Source: an uncultured Cellvibrio sp. | Lineage (GTDB): Bacteria > Pseudomonadota > Gammaproteobacteria > Pseudomonadales > Cellvibrionaceae | NCBI GenBank assembly: GCA_946480695.1 | Contig: CAMLKG010000013.1 | Span: forward strand, 50,419 to 114,418 | Length of the DNA: 64,000 nucleotides | Direction of reading: 5' to 3' | Shown here: positions 17,477 through 28,548 of the stretch, piece by piece | Numbering within the stretch: the stretch's first letter is position 1 | Layout: each line of letters starts with the position of its first letter | Notes under the pieces: model-generated | Database searches by the model: none | Seen by the model: only the letters and a program-made list of their open reading frames with translations | What the model was told of the DNA's origin: nothing | Translations under genes and position numbers: made by a program

Positions 17477-18325
17477 ATGAGCGACTCACAACTGCGCCTG
17501 AGTTTTGAATTTTTTCCACCCAAAACACCGGAAGGAAAGGAAAAACTCATCAAGGTGCGCGATGAATTAAATTTCTTTAACCCGGATTTCTTCTCCGTCA
17601 CCTATGGTGCTGGCGGTTCCACGCGCGATAACACCAAAGGCTTGGTCACCAGGTTTAAAGCCGATGGCGTTAGCACTGCGCCCCATTTGTCATTTGGTGG
17701 CGATGATGAAGAAACCATCAAGGAATTAATCCAGGAATATAAAGACGCGGGTGTGGATCGCATAGTCGCACTGCGCGGCGATATGCCATCCGGTGTTGGC
17801 GGTGCCTTCCAATTGGTTTACGCCAATGAACTGGTTGCGTTTATCCGCAAACATTTCGGCGGGCATTTCCATTTGGAAGTTGCGGCTTATCCGGAAATCC
17901 ATCCGCAAGCGAAAAGCTACAGCGACGATGTGGGTTATTTGAAAGGTAAATTTGACGCCGGTGCAAATAGCGCTATCACGCAATATTTCTTTAACCCGGA
18001 TTCATACTTTTTCTTTTTGGACCAATCCCAAAAAGCCGGCATTACGCAACCAATCTATCCTGGCATTATGCCGATCATCAATTACAAAAATTTAACGCGC
18101 TTTTCCGATGCCTGCGGTGCGGAAATTCCACGCTGGTTGCGCAAAGCGCTGGAAAATTACGCAGATGATGAAGCCAGTTTGAAAGCCTTTGGGGTGGAAC
18201 TGGTGACGGAACTCTGCGAAACCCTGTTGGAAAACGAAGCTCCCGGCCTGCATTTCTATACCATGAACCAAACCGAACCTACCGCGCAGATAGTGCGTAA
18301 TTTGGGCTTGGTTCCAGCAGAGTAA
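17477..18325 (+). CDS. metF: 5,10-methylenetetrahydrofolate reductase
   Basis: A 282-residue FAD-dependent enzyme that reduces methylenetetrahydrofolate to methyltetrahydrofolate, the methyl donor for methionine synthesis. Signature residues: LSFEFFPPKTPEG at the start, FFSVTYGAGGSTRDNT, and VALRGDMP (flavin/folate pocket), with QYFFNPDSYFFFLD further on. The reading frame can be extended to 17429 across the REP-like repeat, but the ATG at 17477 with AGGAATACACC in front gives the family N-terminus. Last gene of the operon headed by the SahR-like regulator. Confidence 0.97.
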   Translation: MSDSQLRLSFEFFPPKTPEGKEKLIKVRDELNFFNPDFFSVTYGAGGSTRDNTKGLVTRFKADGVSTAPHLSFGGDDEETIKELIQEYKDAGVDRIVALRGDMPSGVGGAFQLVYANELVAFIRKHFGGHFHLEVAAYPEIHPQAKSYSDDVGYLKGKFDAGANSAITQYFFNPDSYFFFLDQSQKAGITQPIYPGIMPIINYKNLTRFSDACGAEIPRWLRKALENYADDEASLKAFGVELVTELCETLLENEAPGLHFYTMNQTEPTAQIVRNLGLVPAE

Positions 18326-18332
18326 CCATGAA

Positions 18333-18364
18333 TCCCCCGCTTCCTTTATCAGGAAGATGGGGGA
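18333..18364. terminator. Hairpin between convergent metF and rph
   Basis: TCCCCCGCTTCCT (18333-18345) pairs with AGGAAGATGGGGGA (18351-18364) with one bulge. There is no T run on the plus strand. It may act as a shared 3' barrier for the convergent genes. Confidence 0.5.
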
Positions 18365-18399
18365 GTTCAAAAGACAAGGGACAAGAAAAAAACGCTTAA

Positions 18400-19122
18400 T
18401 TATTTTTCGGCTAGCGCCAGCCTCTGCAACTCATGCAATTGCGCAATTCCCTGCTTGGCCAGGCCCAACATGGCTGCGAATTCTGTTTCGGTAAAGGGTT
18501 CCGCTTCGGCAGTCCCCTGGATTTCGATAATACCGCCGTCATCACCCATGACCACATTCATATCGGTATCCGCTGCCGAGTCTTCCGGATAATCCAGGTC
18601 CAGGACCGGAACGCCTTGGTAAATCCCCACCGAAATGGAAGCGATGGCGCGCTTGAGCGGTTCGCCTGTTACCTTACCTTGCGCCTTGAGGAAGGCAATC
18701 GCATCAGCCAGGGCCACCCAGGCGCCGGTAATGGATGCGGTACGGGTACCGCCATCCGCCTGGATAACATCGCAATCAATATGGATGGTATTTTCGCCCA
18801 GCGCGGCCAAATCCACCGCGGCACGCAACGACCGGCCAATCAAGCGCTGGATTTCTACGGTGCGGCCTTGCTGCTTGCCGCGCGCAGCCTCGCGATCCAT
18901 CCGTGTACCGGTGGAGCGGGGCAACATCCCGTACTCCGCTGTCAACCAACCCTGTCCCTGGCCGCGCAAAAACGGCGGAACAGAATTCACCACGCTGGCG
19001 GTGCAGATCACCTTGGTATCACCGAATTCCACCAACACCGAGCCTTCGGCGTGTTTGGTGTAGCGACGGGTAATGCGGACTGGGCGCAATTGGCTGGGTG
19101 TGCGGCCACTGGGACGTTGCAT
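18400..19122 (-). CDS. rph: Ribonuclease PH
   Basis: A 240-residue phosphorolytic 3'-5' exoribonuclease that trims tRNA precursors, forming a hexameric ring. Family motifs: [52 protein letters not shown], and [19 protein letters not shown]. Length is normal. A TTG at 19128 extends the frame by two codons, but the ATG at 19122 has TAAGGA eight nt upstream and starts the conserved region. Divergent from yicC, the usual neighbour in gammaproteobacteria. Confidence 0.97.
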   Translation of the reverse strand: MQRPSGRTPSQLRPVRITRRYTKHAEGSVLVEFGDTKVICTASVVNSVPPFLRGQGQGWLTAEYGMLPRSTGTRMDREAARGKQQGRTVEIQRLIGRSLRAAVDLAALGENTIHIDCDVIQADGGTRTASITGAWVALADAIAFLKAQGKVTGEPLKRAIASISVGIYQGVPVLDLDYPEDSAADTDMNVVMGDDGGIIEIQGTAEAEPFTETEFAAMLGLAKQGIAQLHELQRLALAEK

Positions 19123-19300
19123 AATCAATTCCTTACTGCGGATAAAGCAGAAATCAAAGGGATGGCAAAAACCTGTGGTACCATCCCGATCTGTAAATGA
19201 ATGTTAATGTGCCGGGGAACTCTACCAGTTATGGCCGCGCGACGTAACCGCCCCGTTTGAATTTACCTTTGCCAAGAACGACTTAGTTCCAGGAGCCGCT

Positions 19301-20170
19301 ATGCCACGCAGTATGACGGGATTCGCCCGCCGTGAAGCCAAACTCCCCTGGGGAACCCTGGTGTGGGAAATCCGCAGTGTCAATCACCGTTACCTTGAAC
19401 CCAGCTTCCGTTTGCCGGAAGATTTCCGCGAAATAGAACCCCAGCTGCGCGACGCCATGCGCAAAGCGCTACAGCGCGGCAAGGTGGAAGCGAGCCTGAG
19501 CGTGCAATGGGAGCAGGAAGGTGAAACCGAATTGGGCGTCAACCTCACCAAGGTTGCGCAACTTACAAAAGCATCACAACAAATCAACGGCTTGCTCGGC
19601 ACTGCCGCGGCGCCGGTAAATGCGCTGGATATTATGCGCTGGCCCGGCGTAATCCAGAAGCAGGAACTGGATCGCGAAGAACTCCATAAATCTGCACTGG
19701 AATTATTTGATAGCGCCCTCGCTGGGTTAATTGAGCATCGCAGCCGCGAAGGCGCCGAACTCGAACAATTAATTATCAATCGCCTCGCCAGCGTTTCCGC
19801 CCAGGTGGCGGCTGTGCGTTTGCGTATGCCGGAAATCCTCGCGGCGCAACGCGAAAAATTGCAAACAAAACTCGCCGCACTGCAAATTGAACTCGACCCG
19901 GAACGACTGGAACAGGAAGTGGTTTTGCTCGCCCAAAAAGCCGATGTTGACGAAGAACTGGATCGCCTTGACACCCATGTTATCGAAGTCAAACGCAGCT
20001 TGCGCCAAACCGATTCCCTCGGCCGCCGCCTGGATTTTTTAATGCAGGAATTAAATCGCGAAGCCAATACCCTTTCATCGAAATCCGTTGTCAGTGAAAC
20101 CACGCAAGCCGCGGTGGAATTAAAAGTGCTGATCGAGCAAATGCGGGAGCAGGTGCAGAATATTGAATAA
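19301..20170 (+). CDS. yicC: YicC family endoribonuclease
   Basis: A 289-residue protein with the YicC N-terminal signature (RSMTGFARREAKLPWGTLVWEIRSVNHRYLE, split over residues 3-33) and the C-terminal DUF1732 part with DVDEELDRLDTHV and GRRLDFLMQELNREANTLSSKS. YicC proteins have been described as endoribonucleases; the acidic residues in the C-terminal helix bundle are thought to bind metal. Paired divergently with rph, as is typical, which supports an RNA-processing role. Confidence 0.93.
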   Translation: MPRSMTGFARREAKLPWGTLVWEIRSVNHRYLEPSFRLPEDFREIEPQLRDAMRKALQRGKVEASLSVQWEQEGETELGVNLTKVAQLTKASQQINGLLGTAAAPVNALDIMRWPGVIQKQELDREELHKSALELFDSALAGLIEHRSREGAELEQLIINRLASVSAQVAAVRLRMPEILAAQREKLQTKLAALQIELDPERLEQEVVLLAQKADVDEELDRLDTHVIEVKRSLRQTDSLGRRLDFLMQELNREANTLSSKSVVSETTQAAVELKVLIEQMREQVQNIE

Positions 20171-20175
20171 GGATT

Positions 20176-20202
20176 CAAGGCGTTCCCATCGGAGCGCTTT
20201 TC
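20176..20202 (+). terminator. Probable terminator after yicC
   Basis: An imperfect stem, CAAGGCGTTCC with GGAGCGCTTTT across a CATC loop, is followed by T-rich sequence (TTTTCTCTGCTCTTTTT). Position right after the yicC stop supports it; the stem has a mismatch and a bulge. Confidence 0.45.
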
Positions 20203-20332
20203 TCTGCTCTTTTTATTCTCCGCATAATAAACGCGACAATGCATTGCGCAATTGCTCAATCAAAACAGTCGATGAGAAACCGGTTTTTCCGCTGGCAAAT
20301 AACTCAATAAAACAAGTGGTCATTGCAATTCG

Positions 20333-21523
<1,191 letters not shown>

Positions 21524-21589
21524 TTTCCAGCCATTTCCGCAGCTCTACTGCGGGCTGTAAGTTAACCAGGATTATTAACGGAATTTTCT

Positions 21590-22435
21590 ATGTCGAAAAA
21601 CATAACTGAAATCGCCGCTAACAAAAGTTTTGGCGGTTGGCATAAACGCTTCATGCACTTCTCCGCCACACTCAATTGCGAAATGGTGTTTGCCATTTAT
21701 TTACCGCCGCAAGCGGAAACAGAAAAGGTCCCCTTGTTGTGGTGGCTTTCCGGCCTGAGTTGTACCGATGAAAACTTTATGCAAAAAGCCGGTGCCCATA
21801 AAATTGCCGCGGAATTGGGCATAGCCATTATTTGCCCGGATACCAGCCCACGCGGTTTGAACTTGCCGGGTGAATCTGACAATTATGACTTTGGTGCCGG
21901 CGCTGGTTTTTATCTAAACGCAACCAAAGCCCCATGGAAAAACAATTACCGCATGTATGACTACGTCACCAGGGAATTGCCACAATTGGCAAGGGTGAAT
22001 TTTCCATTGAATGGCAGGGAATCCATTAGCGGCCATTCAATGGGCGGACACGGGGCACTGGTCATTGCGTTGCGCTCGCCGGAGCGCTACGAATCGGTTT
22101 CGGCGTTTGCTCCCATCACTAACCCAACCGACTGCCCCTGGGGACAAAAAGCATTCATGGGATATTTGGGTGAAGACCGCGAAACCTGGAATGCTTATGA
22201 TGCCTGTTATTTAATTGCAAATGGCAAATCCAGGCAGCCGCTGTTTATCGATCAGGGCGATGCCGATAAATTCCTTGCTGAACAATTAAAACCCCACGCC
22301 TTGCAAAAGGTTTGCGAGGAACACCGACATTTATTAGAGCTGCGCATGCAACCGGGATATGACCACAGTTATTTCTTTGTGGCGAGTTTTATTGAAGACC
22401 ACCTGCGCTATCACGCGCGCTACCTCAAGCCCTGA
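21590..22435 (+). CDS. fghA: S-formylglutathione hydrolase
   Basis: A 281-residue alpha/beta hydrolase that releases formate and glutathione from S-formylglutathione, the product of FrmA. Motifs: LSGLSCTDENFMQKAGA, the nucleophile elbow SGHSMGGHGAL (GHSMG), DQGDADKFL for the catalytic Asp, and PGYDHSYFF for the catalytic His. Immediately downstream of frmA on the same strand, so probably co-transcribed. A bidirectional terminator follows. Confidence 0.96.
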   Translation: MSKNITEIAANKSFGGWHKRFMHFSATLNCEMVFAIYLPPQAETEKVPLLWWLSGLSCTDENFMQKAGAHKIAAELGIAIICPDTSPRGLNLPGESDNYDFGAGAGFYLNATKAPWKNNYRMYDYVTRELPQLARVNFPLNGRESISGHSMGGHGALVIALRSPERYESVSAFAPITNPTDCPWGQKAFMGYLGEDRETWNAYDACYLIANGKSRQPLFIDQGDADKFLAEQLKPHALQKVCEEHRHLLELRMQPGYDHSYFFVASFIEDHLRYHARYLKP

Positions 22436-22494
22436 CACTCTTTGCCTGGATTCATCCCGGCATTCTGTACCAATGCAAATCGTATGCTAAATAA

Positions 22495-22526
22495 AAATGG
22501 GCCGACCCTTTCGAATCGGCCCATTT
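22495..22526. terminator. Bidirectional terminator between fghA and dnaJ
   Basis: AAATGGGCCGA (22495-22505) and TCGGCCCATTT (22516-22526) form an 11-bp perfect stem with a 10-nt loop, located between the convergent fghA and dnaJ 3' ends and flanked by A/T residues on both sides. Confidence 0.82.
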
Positions 22527-22537
22527 GTTTAACACGC

Positions 22538-23656
22538 TTACTCATTAAAAAATTTCTTTACTCCATCAAACCAGGAATCCTTTTTCGGTGAATATTTCCC
22601 ACCTTTCATCGTTGCCTGGAATTCCTTTAACAAATCTTTTTGTTTACTGGTGAGATTTACCGGAGTTTCCACCACTACCCGGCAGAGCAAATCCCCTACC
22701 CCGCCGCCGCGTACCGGCGTTACACCTTTGCCGCGCAATTTAAACAATTTTCCGGTTTGGGTTTCCGGCGGAACTTTTAATTTGACGCGGCCATCCAATG
22801 TGGGAACTTCAAGTTCGCCGCCGAGTGCGGCATCCACAAAATCGATGGGAACTTCGCAATAGAGGTCAGCCCCATCACGTTTGAAAATATGATGCTCACG
22901 CACATGGACTTGCACATACAAGTCCCCGCTTGGACCACCGTCGGTTCCCGCTTCACCTTCACCGGATAAACGGATACGATCACCGGTATCCACACCCGCT
23001 GGTACTTTAACTTGCAAGGTTTTGGTTTCTTCTACACGCCCCTGGCCATGACAGGCCCTGCAAGGATCAGAAATAATGGTGCCGCGCCCGCGACAGGTTG
23101 GGCAGGTTTGTTGTACAGAGAAAAAGCCCTGTTGCATGCGCACCTGGCCATGCCCGCCACAGGTAGTACACGTTACCGGTTTGCTCCCCGCTTTTGCACC
23201 TGAGCCGTCACAGGTTTTACAGGAAACCAGGGTAGGCACCTTGATTTGTACACTGGTCCCTTTAACTGCTTCTTCCAGATTTAATTCGAGGTTGTAGCGC
23301 AAATCCGACCCACGTGCCGGACCGCCACGACCGCCGCGACCACCACCAAAAATATCGCCGAATACATCGCCGAAAATATCGCTGAAATTACTGAAACCCG
23401 CACCGGCACCACCGCCCATGCCGCCCTGCCCATCCACACCGGCGTGACCAAAACGGTCGTAAGCTGCGCGCTTGTTTTCATCGGACAGAACTTCATAAGC
23501 CTCGTTAGCTTCTTTAAATTTTTCTTCTGCTTTGGGATCATCCGGATTGCGATCCGGATGATGTTTCATCGCTACACGGCGATAGGCTTTTTTCAGTTCT
23601 GCTGCATCTGCATCTTTGCTGACGCCAAGCACTTCGTAGTAATCGCGTTTTGACAT
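22538..23656 (-). CDS. dnaJ: Chaperone protein DnaJ
   Basis: A 372-residue Hsp40 co-chaperone that delivers substrates to DnaK and stimulates its ATPase. The J domain (1-70) has the HPD motif in [12 protein letters not shown] Gly/Phe-rich stretch follows ([19 protein letters not shown]). The zinc centre has four CxxCxGxG repeats ([46 protein letters not shown]), then the two C-terminal beta domains. Downstream of dnaK on the same strand, with an intercistronic hairpin between. Confidence 0.98.
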   Translation of the reverse strand: MSKRDYYEVLGVSKDADAAELKKAYRRVAMKHHPDRNPDDPKAEEKFKEANEAYEVLSDENKRAAYDRFGHAGVDGQGGMGGGAGAGFSNFSDIFGDVFGDIFGGGRGGRGGPARGSDLRYNLELNLEEAVKGTSVQIKVPTLVSCKTCDGSGAKAGSKPVTCTTCGGHGQVRMQQGFFSVQQTCPTCRGRGTIISDPCRACHGQGRVEETKTLQVKVPAGVDTGDRIRLSGEGEAGTDGGPSGDLYVQVHVREHHIFKRDGADLYCEVPIDFVDAALGGELEVPTLDGRVKLKVPPETQTGKLFKLRGKGVTPVRGGGVGDLLCRVVVETPVNLTSKQKDLLKEFQATMKGGKYSPKKDSWFDGVKKFFNE

Positions 23657-23717
23657 GGTTACACCGATAGTAGAAATGTGTGCGACATTTCAATAAAAAA
23701 TTCACAGTTTCTTACAT

Positions 23718-23745
23718 GACAAATGCGGGGCAAGCCCGCATTTGT
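23718..23745 (-). other. Intercistronic hairpin between dnaK and dnaJ
   Basis: GACAAATGCGGG (23718-23729) and CCCGCATTTGTC (23734-23745) form a 12-bp perfect stem with a 4-nt loop (GCAA). No T run follows on the minus strand, so it is more likely a partial attenuator or mRNA-stabilising hairpin that sets the DnaK/DnaJ ratio than a full terminator. Confidence 0.65.
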
Positions 23746-23776
23746 CGCTGATACTTCCATTGAAGGTTTCAGAAAA

Positions 23777-25705
23777 CTATTTGTTGTCTTCTTTCACTTC
23801 TTCAAATTCGGCATCCACTACACCATCATCCGCTGGCTTGCTGCCACCCGCTTGCTGTGCACCCGCACCTGCTTGCGCTCCCGCTTGTTGCTCTGCGTAG
23901 AGTTTTTGCGCGAGTGAGCCGGAAGCTTCTGTTAACTTGGTAGTCGCCGCTTCGATCTTCGCCAGGTCATCTGCCTTCACTACATCGCGCGCTTCATTAA
24001 GCGCCGCTTCGATTTTGGATTTTTCATCCGCCGTCGCTTTGTCACCCGCTTCTTTCAAGGTTTTTTCCGTTGCGTGGATCAAACCTTCAAGGGTATTGCG
24101 CGCTGCAACAACCTCAGCGAACTTGCGATCAGCTTCAGCGTTTGCTTCCGCGTCCTTGATCATTTTCTGGATTTCATCATCGCTCAAACCGGAAGATGCC
24201 TTGATAACGATAGATTGCTCTTTACCAGTCGCTTTATCTTTTGCGCTAACGTTCAGTATACCGTTAGCATCAATATCAAAAGTGACTTCAATTTGCGGCA
24301 TTCCACGCGGTGCGGGAGGAATATCAGCCAAATCAAAACGCCCCAGGGATTTGTTTTGCGACGCCTGCTTGCGCTCACCTTGAACCACATGGATGGTCAC
24401 TGCGGTCTGGTTATCATCCGCCGTTGAAAACACTTGCGATTTCTTGGTTGGAATCGTGGTGTTTTTGTCGATCAGCGGAGTCGCCACACCGCCCATGGTT
24501 TCAATACCCAACGTCAGCGGAGTTACGTCCAGCAGCAATACGTCTTTTACATCACCGGCCAGTACCGCACCCTGGATGGCAGCACCAATGGCTACAGCTT
24601 CGTCGGGGTTCACATCTTTGCGTGGCTCTTTGCCAAAGAAATCCGCTACCGCTTTTTGCACCATTGGCATACGGGTTTGGCCACCCACCAAAATCACATC
24701 ATCGATATCGCTGATGGATTTGCCTGAATCTTTAATCGCTTGTTTTACCGGCTCCATGGAGCGAGTTACCAGGTCTTCAACCAGCGATTCCAGTTTGGCG
24801 CGTGTCAATTTCACCACCAGGTGCTTGGGACCCGTTGCATCCGCAGTAATGTACGGCAAGTTCACTTCGGTTTGCTGGCTGGACGACAATTCGATCTTGG
24901 CTTTCTCTGCCGCCTCTTTCAAACGTTGTAACGCAAGCGGATCGTTGTGCAGATCTATACCTGTGTCCTTTTTGAACGTGTCCGCCAGGAATTCAATCAG
25001 GCGCATATCGAAATCTTCACCACCCAGGAAGGTATCCCCGTTGGTAGAAAGCACTTCGAATTGGTGTTCGCCGTCAACGTCAGCAATTTCGATAATGGAA
25101 ATATCGAACGTACCGCCACCCAGGTCATAAACCGCGATAGTGCGATCACCCACGCCTTTATCCAAACCGTACGCGAGTGCCGCAGCGGTTGGCTCGTTGA
25201 TGATACGCTTTACTTCCAGACCGGCGATGCGGCCGGCGTCCTTGGTAGCTTGGCGTTGTGAATCATTGAAATAAGCCGGGACAGTAATTACTGCCTCGGT
25301 AACTTTTTCGCCGAGGTAATCCTCAGCAGTTTTTTTCATTTTTTTCAAAACTTCAGCAGAAATTTGTGGCGGTGCTTTTTTATCACCCTTTACTTCCACC
25401 CAGGCATCGCCATTATCCGCCGCGACAATTTTGTAGGGGACCATTTTGATGTCTTTCTGCACTACGTCATCTTTGAATTTGCGGCCGATCAAACGCTTTA
25501 CCGCAAACAGTGTGTTGTGCGGGTTGGTTACAGCCTGGCGCTTGGCAGACTGGCCGACAAGGATTTCGTCATCGTTAGTGAAAGCGATGATTGAAGGTGT
25601 AGTGCGATCGCCTTCGGCGTTTTCAATCACTTTTGGAGTGCCGCCTTCCAGAATGGATACGCAAGAGTTGGTGGTACCCAAGTCGATGCCGATAATTTTA
25701 CCCAT
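23777..25705 (-). CDS. dnaK: Chaperone protein DnaK (Hsp70)
   Basis: A 642-residue ATP-dependent chaperone. The ATPase domain starts [13 protein letters not shown] and has [13 protein letters not shown] (phosphate 2) and [13 protein letters not shown] (adenosine motif); the substrate-binding domain includes [14 protein letters not shown]. The C-terminal tail ends [12 protein letters not shown]. The open frame runs further upstream to 25858, but the ATG at 25705, preceded by CAGGAGCAACACC, begins the universally conserved [12 protein letters not shown]. The gene has its own sigma-32-like promoter candidate upstream. Confidence 0.98.
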   Translation of the reverse strand: MGKIIGIDLGTTNSCVSILEGGTPKVIENAEGDRTTPSIIAFTNDDEILVGQSAKRQAVTNPHNTLFAVKRLIGRKFKDDVVQKDIKMVPYKIVAADNGDAWVEVKGDKKAPPQISAEVLKKMKKTAEDYLGEKVTEAVITVPAYFNDSQRQATKDAGRIAGLEVKRIINEPTAAALAYGLDKGVGDRTIAVYDLGGGTFDISIIEIADVDGEHQFEVLSTNGDTFLGGEDFDMRLIEFLADTFKKDTGIDLHNDPLALQRLKEAAEKAKIELSSSQQTEVNLPYITADATGPKHLVVKLTRAKLESLVEDLVTRSMEPVKQAIKDSGKSISDIDDVILVGGQTRMPMVQKAVADFFGKEPRKDVNPDEAVAIGAAIQGAVLAGDVKDVLLLDVTPLTLGIETMGGVATPLIDKNTTIPTKKSQVFSTADDNQTAVTIHVVQGERKQASQNKSLGRFDLADIPPAPRGMPQIEVTFDIDANGILNVSAKDKATGKEQSIVIKASSGLSDDEIQKMIKDAEANAEADRKFAEVVAARNTLEGLIHATEKTLKEAGDKATADEKSKIEAALNEARDVVKADDLAKIEAATTKLTEASGSLAQKLYAEQQAGAQAGAGAQQAGGSKPADDGVVDAEFEEVKEDNK

Positions 25706-25841
25706 GGTGTTGCTCCTGAAAAATTCTATGGTTGCGAAGTGCAAGCAGATGTTTTGCACCGCATTCGTAAATAACTTGTGAGTGACTTGCCCTAGTTGCG
25801 CTGGCGCCGTGCGTTTGCGCTTTCGTTTGCAGTTGGTTTCT

Positions 25842-25869
25842 ATATTGGCGCGCTGCATTTGAATTCAAG
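25842..25869 (-). promoter_or_regulatory. Candidate sigma-32 promoter of dnaK
   Basis: On the minus strand CTTGAA (25864-25869) and GCCAATAT (25842-25849) are 14 nt apart. The second element matches 6 of 8 positions of the heat-shock -10 CCCCATAT. It lies about 135 bp upstream of the dnaK start and has the same spacing as the better match upstream of grpE. Confidence 0.5.
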
Positions 25870-25913
25870 TGCAGCGCTGAAAAAATCCCCTCGAGCAGCG
25901 CGGTTTACAAGGC

Positions 25914-26489
25914 TCAGGGAGCCTTGGATACCACCACCATCGCCGGACGCACCAAACGACCATACAAGGTGTAGCCCTTTTGGAAACAATTAATAACGGT
26001 ATTCGGCTCTACATCCGGATTGGGTACCGCCGATACCGCCTGATGCAAATTGGGATCAAACGGTTCACCCTGCGGGTCCACCACCGCCACCTGATGACGG
26101 GCCAGGGCATCCACAAACGACTTGTGGGTTAACTGGATACCTTCGGCGATTGCAGCAAGGGCTTCGTTATTGGTATCAATGGTGGAGAGCGCACGCTCCA
26201 GGTTATCGACGACCGGAAGCAGGTCATTCACCATTTTTTCCAAGCCGAATTTATGGGCTTTTTCAATGTCCTGCTCGGCGCGGCGACGGGCGTTTTGTGC
26301 ATCCGCCTGGGCACGCAGGCTTTGTTCCCTGGCTGATTCATAAGCAGTTGCCAGTGTTGCCAGTTGCGCCTGTAAAGCTTCGATACTCAACCCGGCATCA
26401 ACCTCTGGCGTGGCTTGTTCAGTAGCTTCTTCCGGAGCCTGCTGGGGGTCAGTCGCGTTTTGAATGTCGGTGTAATCTTGGGTTGACAC
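25914..26489 (-). CDS. grpE: Nucleotide exchange factor GrpE
   Basis: A 191-residue DnaK partner that releases ADP. An acidic, disordered N-terminus (DPQQAPEEATEQATPEVD) is followed by a long coiled coil (SIEALQAQLATLATAYESAREQSLRAQADAQNARRRAEQD, in part) and the C-terminal beta domain with HQAVSAVPNPDVEPNTVINCFQKGYTLYGRLVRPAMVVVSK in part. The chosen start is the GTG at 26489, preceded by GGAGAAGTACA; an upstream start at 26546 would add residues without family support. First gene of the grpE-dnaK-dnaJ cluster. Confidence 0.95.
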   Translation of the reverse strand: MSTQDYTDIQNATDPQQAPEEATEQATPEVDAGLSIEALQAQLATLATAYESAREQSLRAQADAQNARRRAEQDIEKAHKFGLEKMVNDLLPVVDNLERALSTIDTNNEALAAIAEGIQLTHKSFVDALARHQVAVVDPQGEPFDPNLHQAVSAVPNPDVEPNTVINCFQKGYTLYGRLVRPAMVVVSKAP

Positions 26490-26570
26490 TGTACTTCTCC
26501 AATCACTTGTTGGGCGGGACAAGCCCGCCGGAATAAGGTTCGCCAAAAGGCATCCAAAGACGGTGGGGGC

Positions 26571-26599
26571 TATATGGGGTTGGGAGCAATGTATTCAAG
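26571..26599 (-). promoter_or_regulatory. Sigma-32 heat-shock promoter of grpE
   Basis: On the minus strand CTTGAA (26594-26599), a 14-nt spacer, and CCCCATATA (26571-26579) match the RpoH consensus (CTTGAAA / CCCCATNT) almost perfectly. It is about 85 bp upstream of the GTG start of grpE, where a heat-shock promoter is expected. Confidence 0.82.
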
Positions 26600-26778
26600 C
26601 GGAGCAAGGCAAAAAAGTGCGGCCATAAGGCCCCGCCCGAACTGCAAGGCACCGGATAAACCCGCCGCAACCTGGCAGCTTCAACGGTTAAACATGCTTG
26701 CAGGCTCCGCACCAAATACTGTATAAACAGCCAGATAAAACCTGATGTTATCTGGCCTCCTGGTGGTGCGGTGCCCCT

Positions 26779-28446
26779 ATGCTCACTCATTTGAATATCC
26801 AAAATTTCACGCTGGTTGATCACCTGGACCTGGACCTGAAGCCGGGCATGACTGTGATTACCGGGGAAACCGGCGCGGGCAAATCTATCCTGCTGGATGC
26901 CCTGGGCCAAACCCTGGGAGACCGTGCAGACGGCGAGCGGGTACGCGCCGGGGCCAGTCGTGCGGATATTTGCGCTACTTTCGATACCCGCCAGATTCCC
27001 ACCGCCGCAGAGTGGTTGGTCAATAATGATTTACAGCAGGCAGATCACCCCCATGAATGCTTGCTGCGCCGGGTAATTGCCAGCGATGGTAAATCCAAGG
27101 CCTATATCAATGGCCAGCCCGCAACCCTGCAACAACTTCGAACGTTGGGCGAAATGCTGATAGATATCCATAGCCAGCACGAGCACCAATCCCTCTTGAT
27201 CAAGGATACCCACCGACGCCTGGTGGATGAATTCGCGGGCCAAACTGACCTTGCCAAACAAGTACGCCTGGCCTGGCGCGAATGGCAAAGCCGGCTGGAG
27301 CACTTCATCCATTTGCGCGATAACGCCGCCGAGGTCAATGCCCGCTTCCAACTCCTGAGCTATCAGGTCGAAGAACTTGAGCAACTCGGCTTGCAAGCCG
27401 GCGAACTGGCACGGCTGGAAACTGAACAGCGAAGCCTGGCCAATGCCGAGGAAATCCTGCGCGGCAGCCAACAATTGGCGGCTTTCTGCGGGGATGATGA
27501 GCAAGGGTTGAGTGTCAACCTGCACCGTGCCTTGCATATACTACGCAACCTCCCGGAAAAATCTGCCGCCCTTAGGAGTGCCGAAGAACTACTGGCCAGC
27601 GCACAAATCCAGGTGGAAGAAGCCCAGCATGAAATCGAGCACCATATCGACAGCTTTAACATTGACCCCCAGCGTTTACAGCAAGTGGAAGAACGTTTAT
27701 CGGCGATCTACGACCTTGCACGCAAACATCGTATCCAGGCGGAAGAATTACCGTCCCTGGTCGATAAACTCAGCGCCGAGCTGGAGCAATTGCAAAGCGG
27801 CGACGCCAAACTCGATCAACTCGCGCGCCAGGTCGAACAGGCCGAAAAACACTATCGCCAGTTAGCCGAACAACTTTCCGGTAAACGCGCCAGGGCCGGA
27901 ACCGCCCTGGCAAAACAAGTCAATGAACAACTCAAGTCATTGGCAATGGAAAATGCGAAATTCAGTGTGAGTTTAATCCCGCTGGGTGATAAACCCGGAG
28001 CCCATGGTTTGGAGGAAGTGGAATTCCTGATCAGCACCAACCCCGGCCAAGCGCCCCGGCCGCTGGCCAAAGTCGCTTCGGGCGGTGAACTGTCGCGTAT
28101 CAGCCTGGCCATTCAGGTGGTTACGGCCCAAACCTCGGCTATTCCAACACTGGTATTTGATGAGGTGGACGTCGGTATTGGTGGCGCAACCGGGGATGTC
28201 GTAGGCCAGCTGTTGCGGCAATTGGGGGAGCGTGGCCAAGTCATCTGCGTGACTCACCTGGCACAGGTCGCCAGCAAAGGGCACCAGCATTTACATGTGG
28301 TGAAAACCGCTAGCAAGAAATCCGCCGAATCGACCTTGGTTGAGCTTGGCGGCGACGCGAAGGTAGAAGAAATTGCGCGTATGCTGGGCGGGTTAAAAAT
28401 TACGGACCAATCGCTCGCACACGCCCGGGAAATGCTGGCGCTTTAG
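26779..28446 (+). CDS. recN: DNA repair protein RecN
   Basis: A 555-residue SMC-like ATPase in double-strand break repair. The N-terminal half has the Walker A motif VITGETGAGKSILLDAL in part (near residue 30). A long coiled-coil middle (about 160-370) follows, with heptad-like Leu/Glu/Gln. The C-terminal half has the ABC signature VASGGELSRISLAIQ and Walker B TLVFDEVDVGIGG. Divergent from grpE, as in many gammaproteobacteria. A LexA site was not recognised upstream with confidence. Confidence 0.97.
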   Translation: MLTHLNIQNFTLVDHLDLDLKPGMTVITGETGAGKSILLDALGQTLGDRADGERVRAGASRADICATFDTRQIPTAAEWLVNNDLQQADHPHECLLRRVIASDGKSKAYINGQPATLQQLRTLGEMLIDIHSQHEHQSLLIKDTHRRLVDEFAGQTDLAKQVRLAWREWQSRLEHFIHLRDNAAEVNARFQLLSYQVEELEQLGLQAGELARLETEQRSLANAEEILRGSQQLAAFCGDDEQGLSVNLHRALHILRNLPEKSAALRSAEELLASAQIQVEEAQHEIEHHIDSFNIDPQRLQQVEERLSAIYDLARKHRIQAEELPSLVDKLSAELEQLQSGDAKLDQLARQVEQAEKHYRQLAEQLSGKRARAGTALAKQVNEQLKSLAMENAKFSVSLIPLGDKPGAHGLEEVEFLISTNPGQAPRPLAKVASGGELSRISLAIQVVTAQTSAIPTLVFDEVDVGIGGATGDVVGQLLRQLGERGQVICVTHLAQVASKGHQHLHVVKTASKKSAESTLVELGGDAKVEEIARMLGGLKITDQSLAHAREMLAL

Positions 28447-28500
28447 GTGTGTGGCAGCCGTGTAAACCCACGCATACATTATTTGTTTTGGTTAAACGAA

Positions 28501-28523
28501 AAAGGGCGCAATCTGCGCCCTTT
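28501..28523. terminator. Bidirectional terminator between recN and fur
   Basis: AAAGGGCGCA (28501-28510), loop ATC, TGCGCCCTTT (28514-28523), followed by CTTATTTT on the plus strand and by T residues on the minus strand. It serves the convergent recN and fur genes. Confidence 0.88.
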
Positions 28524-28548
28524 CTTATTTTGCGTTTTGCTCTGGTTG

